Part shown: positions 1 through 5,666 of the stretch, piece by piece
How the letters are laid out: each line of letters begins with the position of its first letter
How positions within the stretch are numbered: position 1 is the first letter of the stretch
DNA from: Coriobacteriaceae bacterium
GTDB taxonomy: Bacteria; Actinomycetota; Coriobacteriia; Coriobacteriales; UMGS124
DNA length: 8,440 bases
Reading direction: 5' to 3'
Assembly (NCBI GenBank): GCA_019420325.1
Contig: JAHZHK010000118.1
Span: forward strand, 1 to 8,440
Position numbers and translations under genes: made by a program
The notes under the pieces: generated by a model
The model's database searches: none
The model's input: only the letters and a program-made list of their open reading frames with translations
Told to the model about the DNA's origin: nothing

Positions 1-45
1 GTTTTGGCTGTCAAAGGCCTTATCTACTCCGTATTCCACCGCAAC
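1..45. repeat. Left copy (5'-truncated) of a hairpin-forming repeat element
   Basis: Bases 1-32 are identical to 8409-8440 at the other end of the window. Bases 28-45 (TCCGTATTCCACCGCAAC) are the reverse complement, at 17 of 18 positions, of 8389-8406 in the right copy. Each visible copy therefore appears to be half of one element: an 18-base arm, a loop of about 29 bases, and the complementary arm. The left copy lacks its 5' arm because the window starts inside the loop. The element begins 15 bases beyond the kdpE stop codon. The identity and the complementarity are seen directly; that this is a dispersed genomic repeat is inference. Confidence 0.75.
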
Positions 46-50
46 TTTTT
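28..50 (+). terminator. Possible intrinsic terminator: 3' hairpin arm plus T-run
   Basis: The 3' arm of the repeat hairpin (28-45) is followed directly by TTTTT (46-50). If the missing 5' arm is present upstream of the window, as the right copy suggests, this would be a stem of about 18 base pairs followed by a U-tract. It could stop plus-strand transcripts arriving from the left before they run antisense into kdpE. The loop of about 29 bases is long for a classic terminator, and the 5' arm lies outside the window, so the call is tentative. Confidence 0.35.
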
Positions 51-60
51 GTGGGGTGGG

Positions 61-765
61 CTAGAGACGCTGCATGCGGTACCCGACGCCCATGTGCGTC
101 TGAATCATCTTGGGGTGAGAGGGGTCTGCCTCGATCTTCTTGCGCAGGGTGCGCATGAACACGCGCAGGCTCGCCAGATCGCTGTCCCAGCTCGTGCCCC
201 ATATCTCGCGGGTGATGAAGGTGTGGGTGAGCACCTTGTCGACGTTTTTCGCCAGAAGGACGAGCAATTTGTACTCGGTTGGGGTGAGCGAGAGCTCGCG
301 TCCGTCTTTCGTCGCGTATCCCGCGGCGTAGTCGATATGCAGCGGACCGTTGTCGAACGTGCTCGCTTCTGTCGACTCGCTCGACGCCATCGAGGAGCGC
401 CTCAAATTCGCACGGACGCGCGCGAGCAACTCATCCACAGAAAAGGGCTTGGTGAGGTAGTCGTCTGCCCCTGCGTCAAGTGCTGCAATCTTGTCGGAAT
501 CTTCGGTGCGCGCCGAAATGACGATAATGGGGACTGCCGGCCAGCTTCGGATCTTCGTGATGACCTCGATACCGTCAATGTCGGGAAGGCCGAGGTCGAG
601 CATGATGAGGCTGGGGCCGTGCGACACCGCATCCATGATGGCGGCCTGGCCGTCGCAAACCTTGCTCACGACATAGCCGTGGAGGTCAAGCGCGGTCGAA
701 ACGAGGTTTTGAACGGTCAGGTCATCTTCGACCAGGAGGATGCGTGGCTTAGCGGCATTATTCAT
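61..765 (-). CDS. kdpE: KdpE, OmpR/PhoB-family response regulator of potassium transport
   Basis: This 234-residue cytoplasmic response regulator is phosphorylated by KdpD and activates transcription of the potassium pump genes. The receiver domain spans about residues 7-122. It shows the acidic pocket E13-D14-D15, the phosphoacceptor D57 in LIMLDLGLPDIDG, the switch residue S84 and the invariant lysine K106 in LTKPF. A winged-helix DNA-binding domain follows at about 139-233, starting LTPTEYKLL and ending in the typical GVGYRM wing. The ATG at 765 was chosen because MNNAAKPRILLVEDD aligns with the family start and an AGGAG lies 10 bases upstream. The open frame continues upstream only because it runs through kdpD. 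The start overlaps the kdpD stop by 8 bases (ATGAATAA), so the two genes are probably translationally coupled. Length is normal and no key residue is missing. Confidence 0.96.
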   Translation of the reverse strand: MNNAAKPRILLVEDDLTVQNLVSTALDLHGYVVSKVCDGQAAIMDAVSHGPSLIMLDLGLPDIDGIEVITKIRSWPAVPIIVISARTEDSDKIAALDAGADDYLTKPFSVDELLARVRANLRRSSMASSESTEASTFDNGPLHIDYAAGYATKDGRELSLTPTEYKLLVLLAKNVDKVLTHTFITREIWGTSWDSDLASLRVFMRTLRKKIEADPSHPKMIQTHMGVGYRMQRL

Positions 766-3493
766 GAATCTCGATCTCCTCAGCGGGCAGGGTAAAACGG
801 AAGACGGCCCCATGGGGGTGGTTGTCGCGAACTTCGATGACGCCGCCATGCGCCTCCACGATGGAGCGGCAGAGCGACAGCCCAAGGCCGATGCTTCGAC
901 GCGAATCCACGGGCCGCGTATTGCTTGAGGTGAAGAAGCGCTCAAAGATATGAGGCTTGTCGCAGTCTGCCACACCCGGCCCATCGTCTGCGACGTCCAC
1001 CACGACGAACGCACCCTCGCGACGTGCGCTGATGGTGACAGTCGAGTCCTCGGGCGTGTATTTGAAGGCGTTCATGATGAGATTCGTAAGCACCTGCATG
1101 ATGAGATGGACGTCAATGCGTACCAGCAGGATGTCGTCAGTGTGCTCGATGGTGACGGTACGTCCATGCGATGCTTGGGCGGCATGGCTGAGGGCGGCCT
1201 CGATGACCTCGTCGATGAGCTCGGATGTGAAGTTGAGCTGAATGGTGCCGTCCTCGACGCGTGTGATGGCGAGGAGGTTCTCCACGGTATCAATAAGCCA
1301 GAGGGAGTCATCGTAGATGGCATCGGCAAGATCGCAGCGCTGTTCGAGGCTGAGCCTCTCGTCGCTCTTCCGAAGGATTGCCGCAGATCCGGATATAGCC
1401 GTGAGGGGTGTCCTCAAATCGTGGCCGATGGAGCGCAAAAGGTTGGCGCGCAGCTGCTCGTTTTTCGCCAAGACCGCAGCCTCTTCGCGCTCTTGCGCCG
1501 CTCGGTCACTTTCGAGCGCCAAGGCGCATTCACCTACGATAGATAGGACGATCGAATGCTCGAAGGCTTCGGTCTCGCGCCCCTCCAGGGCGATGCCGAT
1601 GACACCGAATACCTTGTCGCCGGTGCGAACCGCGAGGTAGAGACAGCGCGCCTCAGGCAGGGTCCGCGTGCTTGCGCCCGCGCGCTTGTTGTTGGTGAAG
1701 GTCCAGGTTGCAACGGCGCGCTCGTAGTCGGTGAGCAGCGACGCGGATCGGTTTTCGGTGCCAGCGGACTCATAGAGCGCCTTGCCGAGCGTGCCGTGTT
1801 CGGCGGGGTAGAAGACCACGTCGAGTTTTAGCAGTTTGACGAGTTGGTTCATGGCGACGCGGGCGCACTCCTCCGCGCTATGGGCTTGCTGTAAGAGCTG
1901 GTTCGTTTCGAGGAGTACGCGCGTTTTGAATGCGTTCTCGGCGGAGGTACGGGCATTGTCGGCGATGCGCGCAGTTAACTCGCCGGCGACCATAGCGGTA
2001 GCGAACATGATGCCGAACGTGACCAGATAGCTTCGGTCGTAGCTGGCGAGCGAAAACAGAGGCGTGACGAAGCAGAAGTTGTAAAGCACTACAGAGAGCA
2101 CGCTCGATACGATCGTGCAGATACGCCCCGTCGTGGTGACGGCGGTCAGCAGGGCCGTGAGGATATAGAGGGATATGATGCTGGAATCGGCAAATCCCAG
2201 ATGGCGGAAAGCCGTGCCGATCGCCGTGGCGACAAGAGAGAGGGCCAGCGTGCGAAGCACGTTTCGGCTGCTGGGCGGCTGCAGAGCGAGCGCATGGCGG
2301 CGTCCTTTGGGTCGGGAGGGCGGAGTCGACTGGTCTGGAATGATGTAAATGTCGAGGTTCGGGGCGAATGCTATGAGCTGTTCTACGAGAGATTTGCGGC
2401 CAAAGAGGGCCTGACGGACGCTGCTGTGCTCGCCCGTGCGCCCCATGACGATCTTCGAAATACCCGACAGGCGCGCGAACTCGGAGATCTGAAACGCGAC
2501 GTCGTCGCCATAGACGGTTTCCATATGTGCTCCGAGCTGCTCGGCTAGGGCGATATTGGCTGCAAGCTTGGCGCGCTCATCATCGCTCATGGCTTGCGTG
2601 CGCGGGCTTTCTACGAACAGGGCGACGAGCTCGCTGCGAAACGCTTTCGCCATGCGTGCGGCGGCACGGACGATGCGGGGATTGGTCGGCGCCGGGGAGA
2701 CACAGACTAAGATACGCTCCTTGGTGTAGTAGTCACGGTTTCCCAGCACGCGTGCGGCGTCTGTGAGGTGGCCGGTGCGATCGGCGCAGCGGCGCAGCGC
2801 GATTTCTCGGAGTGCGGTGAGGTTTTCGACGGTAAAAAAATGCTGTTGCGCTCGGTCGGCTTGTGCGGGACGGTAGACGAGGCCGGCGCGAAGGCGCTCA
2901 AGTAGGTCTTCGGGCTCTATGTCGACGAGCTCGACCTGGTCGGCATCATCGAAGATACGGTCGGGGATTCGTTCGCTCACGACAACGCCGGTGATGGATG
3001 CAACCATGTCGTTTAGGCTCTCGATATGCTGAACGTTTACGGTCGTATAGACGTCGATGCCCGCATGTAGAAGTTCCTCGACGTCTTGATAGCGTTTGTC
3101 GTGGCGAGACCCCGGCGCATTCGTATGGGCGAGCTCGTCGACAAGGATGAGCTGAGGGGCGCGCTCGATAGCCACATCTAGATCGAACTCGCTGAGCGCA
3201 ATGCCGTTGTGCTCGATGAGTTTACAGGGCACGTTCTCAAGCCCTTGTGCAAGATGGGCAGTTGCCGGACGTTCGTGCGGCTCGATGTATCCCGCGACGA
3301 CGTCGACACCTCGCCGCTTGGCGGCGTGGGCGGCTTGAAGCATCGCATAGGTTTTGCCTGCGCCAGCAGCGTAGCCAAAGAAAATTTTGAGGTGTCCCCG
3401 GCTGGTTCGAGCGTCATCGGCGGCCTCGTCTTTCTCAATTGCCTTGAGGATGAGGTCTGGATTGACGCGAGTGTCCGATGCGTCGCGCTGCAT
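758..3493 (-). CDS. kdpD: KdpD, potassium/osmotic-stress sensor histidine kinase
   Basis: This 911-residue membrane sensor kinase phosphorylates KdpE. The N-terminal KdpD domain (about 34-240) has a Walker A motif GYAAGAGKT (40-48), a Walker B-like LILVDELAHTN (115-125) and the signature TTVNVQHIESLND. A universal-stress-protein domain follows (about 259-388), then four closely spaced membrane segments (roughly 412-430, 436-455, 458-480 and 488-506), a GAF-like region (about 530-660) and the kinase core. The core shows the H-box HDLRTPL with H691, N-box NLIMNAFKYTP (804-814), G1 DDGPG (836-840), F-box IFERFF (849-854) and G2 GLGLSL (869-874). All catalytic motifs are intact. The start MQRDASD was chosen because AGAAAGG sits 7 bases before it; an in-frame extension of up to 32 residues has no such site. 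It is first in the kdpDE operon, divergent from kdpFABC. Length is close to the roughly 894 residues of the E. coli protein. Confidence 0.96.
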   Translation of the reverse strand: MQRDASDTRVNPDLILKAIEKDEAADDARTSRGHLKIFFGYAAGAGKTYAMLQAAHAAKRRGVDVVAGYIEPHERPATAHLAQGLENVPCKLIEHNGIALSEFDLDVAIERAPQLILVDELAHTNAPGSRHDKRYQDVEELLHAGIDVYTTVNVQHIESLNDMVASITGVVVSERIPDRIFDDADQVELVDIEPEDLLERLRAGLVYRPAQADRAQQHFFTVENLTALREIALRRCADRTGHLTDAARVLGNRDYYTKERILVCVSPAPTNPRIVRAAARMAKAFRSELVALFVESPRTQAMSDDERAKLAANIALAEQLGAHMETVYGDDVAFQISEFARLSGISKIVMGRTGEHSSVRQALFGRKSLVEQLIAFAPNLDIYIIPDQSTPPSRPKGRRHALALQPPSSRNVLRTLALSLVATAIGTAFRHLGFADSSIISLYILTALLTAVTTTGRICTIVSSVLSVVLYNFCFVTPLFSLASYDRSYLVTFGIMFATAMVAGELTARIADNARTSAENAFKTRVLLETNQLLQQAHSAEECARVAMNQLVKLLKLDVVFYPAEHGTLGKALYESAGTENRSASLLTDYERAVATWTFTNNKRAGASTRTLPEARCLYLAVRTGDKVFGVIGIALEGRETEAFEHSIVLSIVGECALALESDRAAQEREEAAVLAKNEQLRANLLRSIGHDLRTPLTAISGSAAILRKSDERLSLEQRCDLADAIYDDSLWLIDTVENLLAITRVEDGTIQLNFTSELIDEVIEAALSHAAQASHGRTVTIEHTDDILLVRIDVHLIMQVLTNLIMNAFKYTPEDSTVTISARREGAFVVVDVADDGPGVADCDKPHIFERFFTSSNTRPVDSRRSIGLGLSLCRSIVEAHGGVIEVRDNHPHGAVFRFTLPAEEIEIHE

Positions 3494-3500
3494 AGCGTAG

Positions 3501-3507
3501 CCTTTCT
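3501..3507 (-). promoter_or_regulatory. Ribosome binding site of kdpD (decides its start)
   Basis: On the minus strand this reads AGAAAGG, 7 bases before the ATG at 3493. The two in-frame ATGs further upstream (at 3529 and 3589) have no comparable purine-rich site, so this supports the 911-residue form of KdpD. Confidence 0.6.
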
Positions 3508-3565
3508 GAAGCGTTGTCCATGCGTGCATACGCGGTGAGGACGCCACTGTATGCTCGCGAGGTCG

Positions 3566-3571
3566 AGTATA
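3566..3571 (-). promoter_or_regulatory. Candidate -10 box for kdpDE
   Basis: On the minus strand this reads TATACT, 5 of 6 matches to the sigma-70 consensus, and would start transcription near 3559, giving a leader of about 65 bases. The hexamer 17 bases upstream (CACTAT) is a poor -35, which suits a promoter needing an activator. The proposed KdpE repeats are centred about 56 bases upstream of this start, consistent with autoactivation. Assigned by eye only. Confidence 0.4.
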
Positions 3572-3604
3572 GGCGCACTGCAGCCGCAATAGTGCTTTCT
3601 ACCT

Positions 3605-3626
3605 GCATCTTTACGGCATCTTAAGG
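3605..3626. promoter_or_regulatory. Candidate KdpE operator: tandem 11-base direct repeat
   Basis: GCATCTTTACG (3605-3615) is followed without a gap by GCATCTTAAGG (3616-3626), matching at 9 of 11 positions. OmpR/PhoB-family regulators bind as head-to-tail dimers to direct repeats spaced by about one helical turn, and known KdpE sites are T-rich with TTTA-like cores. Its location between the divergent kdpD and kdpF genes would let one KdpE site serve both operons. The repeat is seen directly; the KdpE assignment is inference. Confidence 0.45.
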
Positions 3627-3627
3627 T

Positions 3628-3647
3628 CGTGAGCCCCAGCCCTCACG
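3628..3647. repeat. Short inverted repeat CGTGAG-N8-CTCACG
   Basis: A perfect 6-base inverted repeat with an 8-base spacer lies 1 base downstream of the proposed KdpE direct repeat. It overlaps the place where the -35 region of the kdpF promoter would be expected if the -10 is at 3652. It could be an operator for a second regulator or could be chance, since 6-base arms are short. Confidence 0.3.
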
Positions 3648-3651
3648 CCTC

Positions 3652-3657
3652 TTTAAC
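3652..3657 (+). promoter_or_regulatory. Weak candidate -10 box for kdpFABC
   Basis: TTTAAC matches 4 of 6 positions of the sigma-70 -10 consensus and has no recognisable -35 in front of it. The KdpE direct repeat ends about 25 bases upstream, which fits a class II activated promoter where the regulator binds next to the -35. Transcription would start near 3664 and give a leader of about 73 bases containing the hairpins at 3682-3716. Other start points are possible. Confidence 0.25.
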
Positions 3658-3681
3658 ACCTAGAAGCGTTTACTGTCCCCA

Positions 3682-3716
3682 GACGCTTGCGAGGGCAGGC
3701 GTCCGAGACATCGGAC
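3682..3716 (+). promoter_or_regulatory. Two overlapping leader hairpins upstream of kdpF
   Basis: Hairpin A (3682-3703) pairs GACGCTTGC with GCAGGCGTC around a GAGG loop: 9 base pairs including one U-G wobble. Hairpin B (3701-3716) pairs GTCCGA with TCGGAC around a GACA loop: 6 perfect pairs. They share bases 3701-3703, so they cannot both form in full. Hairpin B ends 8 bases before the kdpF ribosome binding site. There is no U-tract after either, so neither is a standard terminator. A regulatory role is inference. Confidence 0.4.
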
Positions 3717-3736
3717 CGCGCGTGAAAGGGGCGGTA

Positions 3737-3823
3737 ATGGACATCCTCATTCCCATTATCGGAGTCGTCTGCATTGGACTCCTTATCTATTACATCTACA
3801 TTCTGATGAGGAGTGATTCGTAA
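3737..3823 (+). CDS. kdpF: KdpF, small membrane subunit of the Kdp potassium pump
   Basis: This 28-residue peptide is almost entirely one hydrophobic membrane helix (about residues 3-24, with IGVVCIGLLIYYIYIL), followed by a short polar end MRSDS. The length matches the roughly 29 residues of E. coli KdpF, which stabilises the KdpABC complex in the inner membrane. The start is supported by AAAGGGG at 3725-3731, 5 bases before the ATG. The open frame extends further upstream but without a site or conserved sequence. Only 3 bases separate its stop from the kdpA ATG, and the kdpA ribosome binding site (GAGGAG, 3808-3813) lies inside its last codons, so translation of the two is probably coupled. 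It was identified from position, size and hydrophobicity, as the family has little sequence signature. Confidence 0.88.
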   Translation: MDILIPIIGVVCIGLLIYYIYILMRSDS

Positions 3824-3826
3824 ACT

Positions 3827-5650
3827 ATGGACGCTGCGATTCAGTACATCTTGTACTTTGCCGTGCTCGTCGTCCTGGCCGTTCCGCTCGGTCGGTTCAT
3901 GGCCCATATCATGGATGGTGAGCATACGTTCCTGTCGCCTGTGATTGCTCCTGTGGAGCGTGGCGTCTATCGTCTGCTTCGCATCGACGCGGCAGAGCAG
4001 ATGGGGTGTAGGCGCTATCTGGCAAGCGTGCTGGCCTTTTCGGGGATCGGCCTCGTGGCTCTTGTGGCACTCCAGGCGCTTCAGTCCTTCTTGCCAGGCA
4101 ATCCCCAGCACCTGCCGGGTGTGCCATGGGACCTGTCGTTCAATACGGCTGCTTCCTTCATAACCAACACCAACTGGCAGTCCTACTCCGGTGAGACCAC
4201 CCTGTCCTACTTCGTGCAGTTCATGGGCCTCACCGTGCAGAACTTCGTTTCCGCTGGTACCGGTATCGCGGTCATGTTCGCGCTGATCCGCGGCTTCCGT
4301 CAGATCAAGGAGCAGGGTCTGGGTTCCTTCTGGGTCGACCTCACCCGCACCGTCCTGTATGTGCTCATCCCGCTGAACCTCGTGTTCGGCATCTGCCTGG
4401 CTGCCGGTGGCGTCATCTCCAACTTCCAGCCGGCTCAGAAGGCTGAGCTCGTAGAGCCCGTCGCTGTCCAGCCTAATGCAGACGGCGGCTGGAGCGTCAT
4501 CGACGGCGCCCAGATCGAGGGCGACACGGTCAAGGTCGACGGCAAGGTTGTCGAGGGCGCGCGCGTGGTCACCGAGCAGTTCCTGCCCCAGGGGCCCGCG
4601 GCTCCTCAGGTCGCCATCAAGCAGTCCGGCACCAACGGCGGCGGCTTCTTCGGTGTGAACTCCGCCCATCCGTATGAGAATCCCAGTGCCTTCACCAACA
4701 TCATCGAGATGACCAGCCTGCTGCTGATCCCGGCCGCCTGCTGCTTCACCTTCGGTATCGGCGTCAAGAACACCAAGCAGGGCAAGGCCATCTTCGCGGC
4801 GATGCTTATCCTGCTCGTGGTCTTTACCGGCATCATCGCCGTTAACGAGCATATGGGTACGCCGCAGCTGGCCGATGGCGGCGCGGTCAACATCGAGATG
4901 ACCGATGGCCAGGCGGGCGGCAATATGGAGGGCAAGGAGAGCCGCTTTGGCATCGCCTCCTCTTCCACCTGGTCCGCTTTCACGACGGCTGCTTCCAATG
5001 GCTCGGTCAACTCCATGCACGACTCCTACACCCCGCTCGGCGGGTTTGTCCAGATGCTCCAGATGGCTCTGGGCGAGGTCGTCTTCGGCGGCGTGGGCTG
5101 CGGCCTGTACGGCATGATCGGCTTCGCCATCCTCACAGTGTTCATCGCCGGCCTTATGGTCGGACGCACGCCTGAGTTCCTGGGCAAGAAGATCGAGCCG
5201 GGCGAGATGCGCTGGGCAGTTGTCCTGTGCCTGGCAACTCCGTTTGCCATTCTGGTGTGCTCGGCCATCGCCTGCATGGTGCCCGGTCTTGCCGACCAGC
5301 TCAACAATGGTGGCGCGCACGGCTTCTCCGAGGTGCTGTATGCCTTCACCTCATGCGGTGGCAACAACGGCTCGGCGTTTGCAGGCATGAACTGCAACAA
5401 TCCCTGGATCAACGTCATGCTCGGCCTCGAGATGCTGTTTGCCCGCTTCATGCCCATCATCGGTACGCTGGCTATCGCCGGCTCGCTGGCCAAGAAGGGT
5501 AGGGTCGCCGAGAGCGCCGGTACCCTGTCTACCACCAACGGCATGTTCGTATTCCTGCTCGTGTTCATCGTTCTGCTGATCGGTGCCCTGAGCTTCTTCC
5601 CGGCCCTGGCGCTTGGCCCCGTTGCCGAGTTCTTCCAGATGATTGCGTAA
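3827..5650 (+). CDS. kdpA: KdpA, potassium-binding and translocating subunit of the Kdp ATPase
   Basis: This 607-residue polytopic membrane protein is the channel-like subunit that binds extracytoplasmic K+ and passes it to KdpB. It belongs to the SKT superfamily, with four pore-loop repeats whose filter segments are visible: TNTNWQSYSGE from 113, SGTNGGGFFGVNSAHP from 267, TTAASNGSVNSMHDS from 386 and SCGGNNGSAFAG from 509. Other family blocks are NMEGKESRFG (366-375), GEVVFGGVG (416-424), RTPEFLGKKI (447-456) and the C-terminal FFPALALGPVAEF (590-602). It is about 50 residues longer than E. coli KdpA (557). Most of the excess is a hydrophilic segment at about 205-250, before the second filter. 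The fourth filter has G512 where E. coli has Asn. Codon use is strongly biased to C/G endings, suggesting high expression when induced. kdpB follows after 16 bases. Confidence 0.97.
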   Translation: MDAAIQYILYFAVLVVLAVPLGRFMAHIMDGEHTFLSPVIAPVERGVYRLLRIDAAEQMGCRRYLASVLAFSGIGLVALVALQALQSFLPGNPQHLPGVPWDLSFNTAASFITNTNWQSYSGETTLSYFVQFMGLTVQNFVSAGTGIAVMFALIRGFRQIKEQGLGSFWVDLTRTVLYVLIPLNLVFGICLAAGGVISNFQPAQKAELVEPVAVQPNADGGWSVIDGAQIEGDTVKVDGKVVEGARVVTEQFLPQGPAAPQVAIKQSGTNGGGFFGVNSAHPYENPSAFTNIIEMTSLLLIPAACCFTFGIGVKNTKQGKAIFAAMLILLVVFTGIIAVNEHMGTPQLADGGAVNIEMTDGQAGGNMEGKESRFGIASSSTWSAFTTAASNGSVNSMHDSYTPLGGFVQMLQMALGEVVFGGVGCGLYGMIGFAILTVFIAGLMVGRTPEFLGKKIEPGEMRWAVVLCLATPFAILVCSAIACMVPGLADQLNNGGAHGFSEVLYAFTSCGGNNGSAFAGMNCNNPWINVMLGLEMLFARFMPIIGTLAIAGSLAKKGRVAESAGTLSTTNGMFVFLLVFIVLLIGALSFFPALALGPVAEFFQMIA

Positions 5651-5656
5651 AGGAGG
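5651..5656 (+). promoter_or_regulatory. Ribosome binding site of kdpB (decides its start)
   Basis: AGGAGG begins at the base after the kdpA stop codon and lies 10 bases before the ATG at 5667. It rules out the in-frame ATG at 5643, which falls inside kdpA and would add eight unconserved residues that include the translated ribosome binding site itself. Confidence 0.8.
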
Positions 5657-5666
5657 ACGCAGATTT

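Noticed and set aside
4..795. A 263-codon plus-strand open frame across kdpE
   Set aside because: It is the shadow of kdpE, which has all the receiver and winged-helix motifs on the minus strand. It also begins inside the repeat without a ribosome binding site.
766..1014. An N-terminal extension of 83 residues on kdpE
   Set aside because: The frame is open only because it overlaps the kdpD kinase domain. The extension has no response-regulator sequence, and a good ribosome binding site precedes the ATG at 765.
3494..3736. A c-di-AMP riboswitch in the kdpD-kdpF gap
   Set aside because: This is a known way of controlling potassium genes, but I could not match the conserved core of that class. 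Only the small competing hairpins are visible, so no riboswitch is called.
3653..5320. A 555-codon open frame on the minus strand opposite kdpA and kdpF
   Set aside because: Same antisense artefact: hydrophilic low-complexity translation rich in Asp, His and Glu, no domain, and it would run through the shared control region.
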